Shown piece after piece: positions 41,720 through 50,230 of a stretch of DNA of 64,000 nt. A program made the translations under genes and the position numbers. Position 1 is the first letter of the stretch. Each line of letters begins with the position of its first letter. Source of the stretch: an uncultured Oscillospiraceae bacterium (GTDB taxonomy: Bacteria > Bacillota > Clostridia > Oscillospirales > Ruminococcaceae); NCBI GenBank assembly GCA_910579175.1, contig CAJTTB010000011.1:14222-78221 (forward strand). Direction: 5' to 3'. The notes beneath the pieces are model-generated. The model saw nothing but the letters and a program-made list of their open reading frames with translations, did not search any database and was not told the DNA's origin.

Positions 41720-42895
41720 TCACCCTTTGCACAAATATTTACACATTAATATATCTTTCCCATTTACATCACCTGTGTATTGCAACGCCCTAGCTCGGCA
41801 TCCATAGGAACATTTAGCATATATTTTACATTCTGTTTCATTACATTTTAGATTAAGCTTTGTCAAGTTATTATGTGCTATTTCAATGGTATCGCCAAGA
41901 TAGTATTCCTCTGATAAGTCACGCGTCAAACTGGGGCAAACATTAAAAGCCCCTCTATAGTCTACGAACAATAATGTATCAGCAACGCCACATGTTTCCA
42001 TATTTGAATAATCGTGAGATTCATTTTTAATTTTTTTCGATTTCTTAATTATTGATTTAATAAATGTTATATTATCATCAATAAAGTCCGTTTGAACAAT
42101 ATTCTTTTCAGCTCTTCCGCATTCCATAATCATATCCAAATGGACTTCGATGCTTTTATCCTCAAAATATTGAATGAGGTTTTTTATATCATCATGATTA
42201 TCATTCATTACAATAGAATTCACATATACTTTAACACCTATTGCATCTAAAGACTCAATAGTCCGCATTGTGTTATCGTAGGCGTAAGCAGCTCCACGAA
42301 AAGCGTTATGCTTTTGCTTGTCAAAATAATCCAAGCTAGTAATTACACTGCATAAACCATCCAAATGTTTTATCTGTTGGATCATAACTTCGTCAACTAA
42401 TGTCAAATTCGTAAATATAGAATATGTAATCGGTAATGAATCGATATATTTTAATAATTCGTAAAACCATTTCTTTACAAACACTTCCCCTCCGGTAAAA
42501 TCAATCTTATAGATTCCCAAAGATACGGCATTATCTATAAGCTGTTTTGCGGTGTGTAAGGTAAAATATTCACCAGATACATTACTATGAGAGTCTGCGT
42601 AACAATGCCGGCAAAACAAATTACACTTATTAGTGAGCTGAATAAATAGCCTATTTCTGTTATACTCGCTTGTTTTGCAAAATGGATTATAATCGTTTGC
42701 ATGGCGAGTTAAAATTTCTTTGTCAAGTAAATAATCCAACAAATCATCGTCAATTTGAAATTCTTTATTGGAATAAATATCATGTAGAAGTTGATAAAGC
42801 GATTCGTTAATTTCATAAAAAACATACGGGTCTTTTCGATTGATTATCTTATTTTTTAGAATAATAATTTTACTTGAAATAAAAAGAGAATTCAT
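41720..42895 (-). CDS. Radical SAM/SPASM peptide maturase with N-terminal RRE-like domain
   Basis: The protein is about 391 residues. Residues 1-70 look like a winged-helix leader-binding domain (KDPYVFYEINESLYQLL, then DDLLDYLLDKEIL). The radical SAM motif is CNLFCRHC (Cys91, 95, 98), followed by DFTGGEVF. The C-terminal region holds a SPASM-like Cys set (GAFNVCPS, CNETECKIYAKCSYGCRAR, then a final CKYLC). GAGGGATGG precedes ATG 42895. It overlaps nothing but follows the first gene within 11 bases. Confidence 0.92.
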   Translation of the reverse strand: MNSLFISSKIIILKNKIINRKDPYVFYEINESLYQLLHDIYSNKEFQIDDDLLDYLLDKEILTRHANDYNPFCKTSEYNRNRLFIQLTNKCNLFCRHCYADSHSNVSGEYFTLHTAKQLIDNAVSLGIYKIDFTGGEVFVKKWFYELLKYIDSLPITYSIFTNLTLVDEVMIQQIKHLDGLCSVITSLDYFDKQKHNAFRGAAYAYDNTMRTIESLDAIGVKVYVNSIVMNDNHDDIKNLIQYFEDKSIEVHLDMIMECGRAEKNIVQTDFIDDNITFIKSIIKKSKKIKNESHDYSNMETCGVADTLLFVDYRGAFNVCPSLTRDLSEEYYLGDTIEIAHNNLTKLNLKCNETECKIYAKCSYGCRARALQYTGDVNGKDILMCKYLCKG

Positions 42896-42906
42896 ATTTC
42901 CATCCC

Positions 42907-44235
42907 TCATTTCATCATTAGGAGTCTTTTTATTCTTTTATAATAATCTTTGTAATTTTCTTTTAACTGCGCTACATATCGTATAGCCAATTCCGTTAAA
43001 AAAAGTTGAATTTCACATTCAAATTCATCCACCTCAGAAATAGAGCCATTCACAATAAATGAATTATAATAGCAGTCACCACTGCAAACAAATCGCCCCC
43101 AGCAGTCTTTACATTTATTTCTATTAAGAACATGTAACTGACAAAACGATTCAATCAATTCAAAATTGTCTATCCCTTTTTCCACGTTCCCGAGTAAAAA
43201 TTCCTCGTTTCCAACAAAGCTATCACAAGGGTAGATATTTCCATTTGCAGTAATTGCTATTTTATTTCTCGCAGCATTACATCTGTAGGGAATAGGGGTT
43301 CTTAAAATAATTCTGACTATCTTCTTGCCAAAATAATCAATACTATTCAAGATAAGACAAATAGTAGACAGATCGTTATTCCGAGCATCGGAAAGTAATT
43401 GTAGAAATAGTTTGTAGTATTCATCTTTTATATGAGACATAACAGAATAATCAAGTTTAAGATCATTTCTATCACCTTCAAGCCTAACAAATTTCATTTG
43501 CGCTCTTGTGATTCCCATGTCTTTATAATTTTGAATAATCCGCATTAAATCAAAATTCTTTTTATGTAGAACTGTTAATCCCCAGACTTTCTTTGTTTTC
43601 AAGGATAATTGCTTATTATCTCTAATTCTTAGAAAATTATTGTACATGCAATCATAACTGCCCTCATCATTATCAAAAATTCTCGCTTGATTATGCAAAA
43701 AAGCATCTCCATCAATACTGATGCCGAGCGCAGGACTGTTCTCAATTAAGAATTCTTCTATATCTTTGTCATAAATAGTGCCGTTAGTACATAAAAACAC
43801 TTCAACCTTCCTGTTATAACTTTTAATTAGTTGAAAACATCTTTTTAACAATGGCAAATTTAATAAAGGCTCCCCACCACTTACAAAGCTAATTTTATAA
43901 TTCGTTGCATCGACACCAAAATCATCAAAAAAATATGCCAAACTTTTCTGCAATAAATCTTCTGAAAACTTTTGACCGTAATTTTCATTTTTCCCACTTT
44001 TTGCAAAACAATATTTGCATCGCAAATTACATCCATGAACCGTAGGAAAGGACAGCTCACATAATTTGATACCTTTTAATTTGTTGTTATAATCGTTGTT
44101 TTCAGATGACGTTTGGCTATAATTTATAGTGTCATTAACAGAATGATCAGAGGAAATCAAATGAATATCCAAACTTTCCGTATCAAATACAATATCATGA
44201 TCCCCATTATTTATGTAATGCAAATGATTTAACAT
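42907..44235 (-). CDS. Radical SAM/SPASM peptide maturase (SCIFF/ranthipeptide-like architecture), first gene of the operon
   Basis: The 442-residue protein has an N-terminal ~60-residue extension. CNLRCKYC follows (Cys69, 73, 76), then SFVSGGEPLL. The SPASM domain CNAARNKIAITANGNIYPCD, FLLGNV and CKDCWGRFVCSGDCYY resembles maturases that form thioethers in Cys-rich peptides. AGGAGG lies 6 bases before the ATG, a near-ideal site. It is preceded by a ~350-base leader with a leader peptide and an attenuator. Confidence 0.93.
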   Translation of the reverse strand: MLNHLHYINNGDHDIVFDTESLDIHLISSDHSVNDTINYSQTSSENNDYNNKLKGIKLCELSFPTVHGCNLRCKYCFAKSGKNENYGQKFSEDLLQKSLAYFFDDFGVDATNYKISFVSGGEPLLNLPLLKRCFQLIKSYNRKVEVFLCTNGTIYDKDIEEFLIENSPALGISIDGDAFLHNQARIFDNDEGSYDCMYNNFLRIRDNKQLSLKTKKVWGLTVLHKKNFDLMRIIQNYKDMGITRAQMKFVRLEGDRNDLKLDYSVMSHIKDEYYKLFLQLLSDARNNDLSTICLILNSIDYFGKKIVRIILRTPIPYRCNAARNKIAITANGNIYPCDSFVGNEEFLLGNVEKGIDNFELIESFCQLHVLNRNKCKDCWGRFVCSGDCYYNSFIVNGSISEVDEFECEIQLFLTELAIRYVAQLKENYKDYYKRIKRLLMMK

Positions 44236-44382
44236 AAAATCCTCCTAACATTATTTTAGCGAATTGCAAAACTGCGCAATTTCGGGATATTTACATACTA
44301 CGAAAACGCCCAATTTCCAACTCTCTACAAATCATAAATTTTTCGGCAAGCAACTTTTTCTGCGATATTTACTAGAACACAA

Positions 44383-44427
44383 AAAGCGACATAAGGCGCA
44401 GTTATATACCGCGGTCCGTGTCGCTTT
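44383..44427 (-). terminator. Attenuator hairpin in the operon leader
   Basis: On the minus strand AAAGCGACA pairs with TGTCGCTTT (9 bp). Inside, CGCGGT pairs with ACTGCG (one G-U) around ATATA, with a GG/CC step between. The stem is followed by TTG after five Ts (TTTTTG). The 5' arm lies in the last codons of the leader peptide and its stop codon (44402-44404) lies in the upper stem-loop. A translating ribosome would therefore disrupt the hairpin. Confidence 0.8.
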
Positions 44428-44524
44428 CAAAATCTGATATTATAAAAAATGAACAAAATAAACCTAGGGCACTATAATCCCCATATTTATAAAATAAGTT
44501 TTGAATATATTTCTGACGTCCCAT
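44402..44524 (-). CDS. Leader peptide upstream of the biosynthetic operon, 40 aa
   Basis: ATG at 44522-44524 follows AAAAGGATGTGA with about 11 bases spacing. It lies about 60 bases after the predicted transcription start. The peptide begins MGRQKYIQNLFYKYGDYSAL and ends FESDTDRGI. Its last codons form the 5' half of the attenuator. This is the layout seen before ribosome-protection and other ribosome-targeted resistance genes, where slow or altered translation of the leader lifts termination. Confidence 0.65.
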   Translation of the reverse strand: MGRQKYIQNLFYKYGDYSALGLFCSFFIISDFESDTDRGI

Positions 44525-44591
44525 TTATTGTCACATCCTTTTGTTTATATTTCACATCTCCCGTTAAAATTTTATATACAATATTATACTT

Positions 44592-44619
44592 ATGATATCA
44601 TATATCTTAAAAATGTCAA
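44592..44619 (-). promoter_or_regulatory. Promoter of the biosynthetic operon with palindromic operator
   Basis: On the minus strand a perfect -35 TTGACA (44614-44619) is followed after 16 bases by TATCAT (44592-44597). A 12-bp perfect palindrome TATGATATCATA (44591-44602) covers the -10 box and could bind a repressor. No regulator gene is in the cluster. Confidence 0.7.
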
Positions 44620-44622
44620 TAC

Positions 44623-44817
44623 TTATTTAAAAATTTTATATAATTGTTGTACTGCGATTTTGTTCTTATTTATAAATCGTATAAATATATTTTTAAGAAA
44701 AGTTGTCCAACCACCGATATTCATGAACAGGACGAAATTACTGACACCCAGTAACCATGCAGGTTTCGGGGAGTCTCTGAAAAACTTTTTGAAAATCTGA
44801 TGCCCATCTCGAGTCAT
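44623..44817 (-). CDS. Small open frame of uncertain reality, 64 aa
   Basis: The frame begins ATG at 44817 and encodes MTRDGHQIFKKFFRD, a hydrophobic middle (WLLGVSNFVLFMNIGGWTTFL) and a basic tail. No good ribosome site is seen. It ends just upstream of the operon promoter. It may be a chance frame or a relic of the mobile element next to it. Confidence 0.25.
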   Translation of the reverse strand: MTRDGHQIFKKFFRDSPKPAWLLGVSNFVLFMNIGGWTTFLKNIFIRFINKNKIAVQQLYKIFK

Positions 44818-44876
44818 CAGAATATTTTCTTTATATGAATTATTATAACAAAATAAATGAGTTTTTCTGTCGACAA

Positions 44877-45023
44877 TTATTTTGTCGGAATATCTCCAAC
44901 TTTTGAAAATCCTCCTATGAACCGGACTTCTATCTTGTCTTTTGAAAGGATAGTTACTTGTTCTACAATTCTTCTGATAAACATGTCATCAAATTCTGTT
45001 AACTCAACGATATCGAATGCAGG
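44877..45023 (-). pseudogene. C-terminal tail of a large serine recombinase
   Basis: In the frame shifted from the adhesin gene the minus strand reads FDIVELTEFDDMFIRRIVEQ, then VTILSKDKIEVRFIGGF, ending at TAA 44877-44879. This is the characteristic C-terminal end of Tn-type large serine recombinases. Everything upstream of it is missing and the adhesin gene is joined in its place, so this is a recombination junction. Confidence 0.75.
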
Positions 45024-48000
45024 AAGTAATTTCCATACACAAGATCCTTCATCTGGTAAAGACCCGGTTCGGTTTCCGTCATTTCACCTGCCAGCTTGTC
45101 GATATCCGCATTGAATTCACCGTTATTGTCCACATCGGCATAAACTTCAAAAACAGCCCCGGACAGCTTGTGGTCCGGATAATCGGCGTCCACCTTTATG
45201 GTTTCGGCGGTACCTTTGATGATCTGGTTTTCAATGGTGATTTCGATGGTCTGTCCGTCCTCAGTAATTTCTACCGGGAAGATTTCTTCCGTTAATACGA
45301 AGGCTTTGGGAGGTGCGATTTCACGCACGAGGAAGTTTCCAGCAGGCACCTTATCAAACTCAAAGTACCCGATTTCATTGCTCTCGGTGACCATGAGGGC
45401 GGTTTCTTCGGTAAACTCCGTTTCGTCAAAACGGAACAGGCCGATAACAGCGCCGCCTAATTCAAAACCATCCTGATCGACCTTCCATCCGGATACCTTG
45501 CCGCGCTTTAAGGTGTTTTCAATGGCTTCTCCATCGTTCACTTCAATTTCCACTTTCGCCACATCCTGTCCGGCATACTCAAACACCACAGGGTATTTTT
45601 TGTCGCTCAAAATGTAGTGATCGTCGGTTCCGATTTCCTGCACATAAAGGGAAGCCCCGCAGGGGATGTCAGTTTTGAATACGGCATTTCCATTCTCGTC
45701 AATGCCGATGGTTTCCATCAGCCCGTCTGCCGGGATGGAGGTACCATCGGAGGCGGTCAGTTGTTCCGCAGCGAACAGTCCGAAAGTAATGTTTTTCCAT
45801 TCCTCATTCATGCCGAGGGAGAAGGTTTCGTCCTGTTCCAGCAACTTCTTGAGGGAAATCTCCACTTTCTGGCGTTCATTGACGAAGCCAATGCTGGCGG
45901 AGGTAATCTCTACTTCCTGACCGGCATAGGACAAAACGACTTCCTTGGGTTCAGGATCGATTACCATGCCATCCGGCGCAGTGATTTCCTTCACCTGATA
46001 GCGGCTGAGATACAAAGGTTCCGAGGTGGCGGTCCCGTCACTTCCGGTGGTCAAAGTAGCCGCCAGTTCGCCTGTTTTCAGGTGGACGGTTCCGTCCGGG
46101 GTAATAACATCTTCCAGTGCTGTGATCTCATAAACAGCGCCCGGCTGGCCCTGCACCTCATACTGAGGCTGGTACATCCCGCCGGATTCTGCAACATGGC
46201 TGAATACTTCGCCCTCTTTGGAGACTGTAATCGTTCCCTTTTGCGGAATATTGTATTTCTCCACTGTAACCACGTCCTGTGAACCGTCCACCACAAAGGG
46301 AACCGGCTCTTTGTCAAGAACATATCCCCATGGACTCTGCTGTTCATACAACTCGTAATTTCCAAACGGAAGCGGTTCCGGCAGCATGAGGGTTCCTGTG
46401 GCGTCCGTCACGAAAGCGTCGATATCGATGGGGCTGGGGTAGTTGATATGCTGTACCACCCACTCGCCGGTATCGGTGTTGCGGATTTTGACTGCTGTTC
46501 CCGCCAGAGGAATGATTTTGCCGGATTCGGCGTCTTTCTTTTCAAAGCGGATGAGCGAGGTAAAGGTGGGGTTATTGAGAATGAAATAATAGGTTTTACC
46601 GTGCTCGGAAATGAACACGGAGAAGTCCGGGACAAATTTTTGTCCTTCCGCGCCTTTGGTTTGATGCACCACATACAAGCCATACGGAAGATCCTTTGAA
46701 CGGGCAAATCCATAGGAATCGGTGGTCAGCAGGTCACGCTCGGTTTCTTTTGCGTTCTCATAGCTGCCAGCACTGGCCAGATAAATCTCAAACTGCGCTC
46801 CTTCTTCCGGCTGCTCGATCTGCACCTCATCATTGGATACTGTTTTCAAAAGGGAAGCGGAAGGATCGGCTTTAAGCCCGGCAGCCAATGGGATAACTTC
46901 CGGCTCAGAATCAACATTTTCTACAGATTCAGATTGGCTTTCCGGAACAGAACTGCTCTCCGCAGGCTGTTCTTCTGAAGCTGCTGTGGATTCTTTGCTT
47001 TCCGGAGTGGATGAGGAATCCATTGTTTCTTCCATTGAACTGTTCTCTGTGAGTTCAGTGTCCGGTGTTTCGGGAACCGGTGTATTTTCTGCGGCGTTGC
47101 TTTCCTCATCGGGTGTTTCTACCTGCGGGACAGCTTCTTCCTGATCCGGATTGGCTGGTTTATCCGTATGCTTGGTGATAGCAATGCTGCCGAGGATCAC
47201 ATCCTCTGTGGCGGTCATGGGGATGCTGTTGTTTTCCAAGGTGAAATTTCCCGGTTCTGCGCCTACCGGATAGATAGTTTCGTCCAGCAGGTATCCTTCG
47301 CTGGGCGTAATCTCACGAATTGTATAATCCGATCCGCAGGGGTATTCCTTGGTGGTGAATTTGCCCCCGTTTGCTGTGGTATAGGTATCCAGCAGGTTTT
47401 CCCCTTTGAACATACCATATAAAGCGCCATCCAAACTGGAATCGCCTTGTGCTTCCCGGGTTCTGGAATCCACTTTTTCCAATTCAACCGTAAATTTCTT
47501 CAGAATATTGGAAAAACTCACGCTGGAAGTCTGGCCGGGATAGATGGTTACCTGCTTGGATTCAGGCTGGACATATTTGTCCGGGGCACGTTCCGTTACG
47601 GTGTATGTTCCAGCTTGGAGATTGTCTACCCGGATGGTTCCGTCCGATCCGGTCACCACGTCTTTTTCGATTCCATTCCCGGAAATATGAAAAGGAATGC
47701 CGGAAACCTCGCCATCTTCGGAGGTTTTCACAAGCTGCAGGGTACCCGCCTTGATCTCAAGGGAAAAATAGCACTTTACGGGTTCAGCGGAGCCTTTGAC
47801 GTCAAAAGTGACTACATTCTGGTATTCATCACGCAGCCAGTATTTGGTGCCGCCTGTTACAACACCGGGGATAGAGGAAGGCAGCTCCTTTTCTGCGGTG
47901 ATTGTACCGAATTCCTTTTTATCCGTAGAAACATGAAGTTTGTTCCCACTGATGGAAAAATCCACTCCCGGATAACTGACGGAAAAATCTTTGAGAACAT

Positions 48001-48664
48001 TGTTTTCATCCACCAGTGTGGTTTCATTTTTTCCAGTGTCCTCATTGTATTTCAGGTCATGGGTGTATGCGCCGACCGCACTGGGATTGTCGGTGGCAAA
48101 GGATGGAACGGTGTGATAAGTAACCACGTTTTCCCTCAGCTTCTGAAAGATCGTCTTTGCCGCAGGGCTGTTGGCAGTAATTTCATTCACGATCTGGTTT
48201 TCATATCCGGTGCCAAGCTGCCCGTGGGCAATCAGCCAAATGAGGATTTGGGTGGCAATGTATTCATCCATGGCGCTCCCGCCGTACTTAGTGCCGGTTT
48301 CCACGTTATATCCCAAGGTCAGAGCGGTGTTGATCATTGCTTTCTGTTCCGTGGTAAGGGCGGCATAATCATCCGACTGGTCATAGCCAATCCCGGTATG
48401 GGTTGCCACGCCAAGCTGGATGCAATAGGCGGTGCGGAAAGCTGTTAAATCGTTAATTCGCAGTTCCGTAAACTTATCGGTGCTGTATCCGCCAAATGGC
48501 GCCGGAAGGCTGGAGCTAAGAGAATATCCTCTGCCGTTATAGTCGATCATGGAGATATATCCATCATACTCGTATTCAGCGGCAAAAGCATTGCTTGGTA
48601 CAATACCAAAGCAAAGAAGCACTGCCATCATCATGGACAGAAATCTTTTTAGATGTTTTTTCAT
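44999..48664 (-). CDS. Thioester-domain/Cna-B (SpaA-like) surface adhesin, 3'-truncated
   Basis: The 1221-residue secreted protein has a signal peptide. A thioester adhesin domain (about 40-200) follows, with Cys in AYCIQLG and Gln in YIATQILIW. A long series of Cna-B/SpaA beta domains comes next (for example YTVTERAPDKYV, YGLYVVHQTKGA, FGNYELYEQQSPWGY, GNFLVREIAPPKAF), with a Ser/Glu/Pro-rich spacer near residues 500-610. Such proteins form isopeptide bonds and attach covalently to host surfaces. The last Cna-B domain breaks off at YGNYFLHSISLS, where recombinase sequence begins. The LPXTG sorting signal is therefore missing and the protein would not be anchored. The gene is much GC-richer than the neighbouring peptide cluster. 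Confidence 0.9.
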   Translation of the reverse strand: MKKHLKRFLSMMMAVLLCFGIVPSNAFAAEYEYDGYISMIDYNGRGYSLSSSLPAPFGGYSTDKFTELRINDLTAFRTAYCIQLGVATHTGIGYDQSDDYAALTTEQKAMINTALTLGYNVETGTKYGGSAMDEYIATQILIWLIAHGQLGTGYENQIVNEITANSPAAKTIFQKLRENVVTYHTVPSFATDNPSAVGAYTHDLKYNEDTGKNETTLVDENNVLKDFSVSYPGVDFSISGNKLHVSTDKKEFGTITAEKELPSSIPGVVTGGTKYWLRDEYQNVVTFDVKGSAEPVKCYFSLEIKAGTLQLVKTSEDGEVSGIPFHISGNGIEKDVVTGSDGTIRVDNLQAGTYTVTERAPDKYVQPESKQVTIYPGQTSSVSFSNILKKFTVELEKVDSRTREAQGDSSLDGALYGMFKGENLLDTYTTANGGKFTTKEYPCGSDYTIREITPSEGYLLDETIYPVGAEPGNFTLENNSIPMTATEDVILGSIAITKHTDKPANPDQEEAVPQVETPDEESNAAENTPVPETPDTELTENSSMEETMDSSSTPESKESTAASEEQPAESSSVPESQSESVENVDSEPEVIPLAAGLKADPSASLLKTVSNDEVQIEQPEEGAQFEIYLASAGSYENAKETERDLLTTDSYGFARSKDLPYGLYVVHQTKGAEGQKFVPDFSVFISEHGKTYYFILNNPTFTSLIRFEKKDAESGKIIPLAGTAVKIRNTDTGEWVVQHINYPSPIDIDAFVTDATGTLMLPEPLPFGNYELYEQQSPWGYVLDKEPVPFVVDGSQDVVTVEKYNIPQKGTITVSKEGEVFSHVAESGGMYQPQYEVQGQPGAVYEITALEDVITPDGTVHLKTGELAATLTTGSDGTATSEPLYLSRYQVKEITAPDGMVIDPEPKEVVLSYAGQEVEITSASIGFVNERQKVEISLKKLLEQDETFSLGMNEEWKNITFGLFAAEQLTASDGTSIPADGLMETIGIDENGNAVFKTDIPCGASLYVQEIGTDDHYILSDKKYPVVFEYAGQDVAKVEIEVNDGEAIENTLKRGKVSGWKVDQDGFELGGAVIGLFRFDETEFTEETALMVTESNEIGYFEFDKVPAGNFLVREIAPPKAFVLTEEIFPVEITEDGQTIEITIENQIIKGTAETIKVDADYPDHKLSGAVFEVYADVDNNGEFNADIDKLAGEMTETEPGLYQMKDLVYGNYFLHSISLS

Positions 48665-48693
48665 GAAGTTCTCCTTTCGGATAAAATAAAAAA

Positions 48694-48735
48694 TGCCCCC
48701 GCAGGCTGAGAGAAAACTCTCAACCTACGGGGGCA
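48694..48735 (-). terminator. Terminator upstream of the adhesin gene
   Basis: TGCCCCCG...CGGGGGCA with an inner TGAGAG/CTCTCA stem is followed on the minus strand by ATTTTTTATTTT. It ends transcription of the cyclotransferase operon. Confidence 0.85.
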
Positions 48736-48742
48736 GGTCAGT

Positions 48743-49264
48743 TTACCGTTCTTCTTTGTTTTTGGGATGGCGCTGTTTTTTGTGGGGGACTACCTTCTGA
48801 GGCAGTTCCTGCTGTGTACAGCGAACCGCTTCGATCACAGTTTGGGTATCGATCCCATTTTGTCTGCACCCATTCAGAATACCTTCCAAATAGGAGACAG
48901 AGGGCATGGCGGGTTTGTCTTTATACGGGCTGTTCATGGTATAAGCCATGATTTCCCGTCTGACTCCGTCCTGATCTGTCACTGTAACAGGCTCTTTCCC
49001 ATATAAAAAGGGAAATCCTTCGTAATGATCCAGATACTGTTCGTCCCGTTCGGAAATACGCCAAAGGACGCCGTCCACATAGCTTCCTTCTTCGGGCAGA
49101 ATGGTGGCAACTCCATTCCCTCCACCATTGGTGCGGAACGCAAGGCGGTATCCCTCTAACCGGACAGATTCCACAACTTCTGCATCCGGACAGCGGAACG
49201 CCATCTGATTCAGGTTCATATTAGAACCATACGCAAAATAAAGTTTTTCTTTGGTTTTGATCAT
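48743..49264 (-). CDS. Gamma-glutamylcyclotransferase-like (AIG2/GGCT) protein
   Basis: The 173-residue protein shows the family start LYFAYGSNMNLNQM (YGSN loop), the central GVLWRISERDEQYLDHYEG with the catalytic Glu region, and an acidic-to-basic tail. GGCT enzymes release 5-oxoproline from gamma-glutamyl amines. It is directly downstream (3 bases) of an amidoligase. The pair is typical: the ligase makes a gamma-glutamyl-type bond and the cyclotransferase removes it. The substrate inside mobile elements is unknown. Confidence 0.9.
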   Translation of the reverse strand: MIKTKEKLYFAYGSNMNLNQMAFRCPDAEVVESVRLEGYRLAFRTNGGGNGVATILPEEGSYVDGVLWRISERDEQYLDHYEGFPFLYGKEPVTVTDQDGVRREIMAYTMNSPYKDKPAMPSVSYLEGILNGCRQNGIDTQTVIEAVRCTQQELPQKVVPHKKQRHPKNKEER

Positions 49265-49267
49265 CTC

Positions 49268-50230
49268 CTATCGTTCATGGTTTTGGCGGTTCTGCAGGCT
49301 GGGGTATTGAGCTTTATCGTAGCGCCATGCCCGGTCGCCGGGAAGGTTTGAAAGCAGATGTTCCCGCACATTTTTGTATTCCGGTCCAATAAGACCAAGG
49401 CGCAGCAGAAAGGTGCGAAAGGTAAAGGCAGGGTTTTCGCTGATCTCGGTTTTCCGCATGACTGTCCAGCTCTGGTTAATAGCCTGTGCAGAGATCGCCA
49501 GTGCCAGCGTGATGTTTGCCCTGACTTTGCCTGCATGGAGGGTACTTTCAAAACAGCGCCATTCCAAGGTTCCACGGTAAAACACAGAATGAAGGTTTAA
49601 GGCATAGTATCTTGTCCAGTTGTAATGCTCGTAGCTTCCGTCAGAGCCTTCATACCATTCCCGCCTTAACCGATCCATGGTAGTATTGCTTGGAAGTTTG
49701 CGGATTTTCTCCAGCATCGGTTCCCGCACCTTCTGGCACCAGCGTTCCACCCGGCTCTCATTCACATTTAAGGCTTTGAACAGGATATCCTCTTTGGAAT
49801 ACATAATGGAAAGGGCGTTTTTCAGGCTCTGCGGTGTATGCTTGGAAGCGTCCACATGGACGTGCATACCGCAGCTTCCATTGACAACAGCTCCTGCATG
49901 GTGCAGGGTACGGACAACTTCCTGCAGTTTTCCCATTTCGCTGTACTCCAGTTTTGGGGAATTCATCTCCACCTTGTAGTCACCATCACCGATTGGAACC
50001 TGCTGCCGCCCGGTTCGATGAGAACCATGGATACTGGAGTCGTAAACAAACCGCCATGTTTTTCCCTCGTTATCGGTCACTTCCCACGGATCATAGGTGC
50101 GGGAAGAACGGGAATGGACAGCGTTGGTTCCAAACAGGGAAGCCACGGCTTCTGCTGCCTGCTGGCGGGTGAGTCCCGTCATCTCAATTTCACAGCCGAA
50201 ATATTGGTCTTTCAGATCAATCGATGGCAT
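49268..50230 (-). CDS. Amidoligase (COOH-NH2 ligase, ATP-grasp-like/glutamine synthetase fold)
   Basis: The 320-residue protein matches the amidoligase family: FGCEIEMTGLTRQQAAE at the start, WRFVYDSSIHG, YKVEMNSPKLEY, CGMHVHVDAS and GTLEWRCFESTLHAGKVRA. These carry the metal- and ATP-binding acidic/His residues. The family is predicted to form amide bonds between amino acids and proteins or peptidoglycan. It overlaps the methyltransferase gene by 14 bases. Confidence 0.9.
   Translation of the reverse strand: MPSIDLKDQYFGCEIEMTGLTRQQAAEAVASLFGTNAVHSRSSRTYDPWEVTDNEGKTWRFVYDSSIHGSHRTGRQQVPIGDGDYKVEMNSPKLEYSEMGKLQEVVRTLHHAGAVVNGSCGMHVHVDASKHTPQSLKNALSIMYSKEDILFKALNVNESRVERWCQKVREPMLEKIRKLPSNTTMDRLRREWYEGSDGSYEHYNWTRYYALNLHSVFYRGTLEWRCFESTLHAGKVRANITLALAISAQAINQSWTVMRKTEISENPAFTFRTFLLRLGLIGPEYKNVREHLLSNLPGDRAWRYDKAQYPSLQNRQNHER

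Noticed and set aside
47447..48448. Long plus-strand frame of 333 codons opposite the adhesin gene
   Set aside because: It has no ribosome site and no recognisable domain. It is the antisense of a clear Cna-B/thioester protein in GC-rich DNA, where such shadow frames are common.
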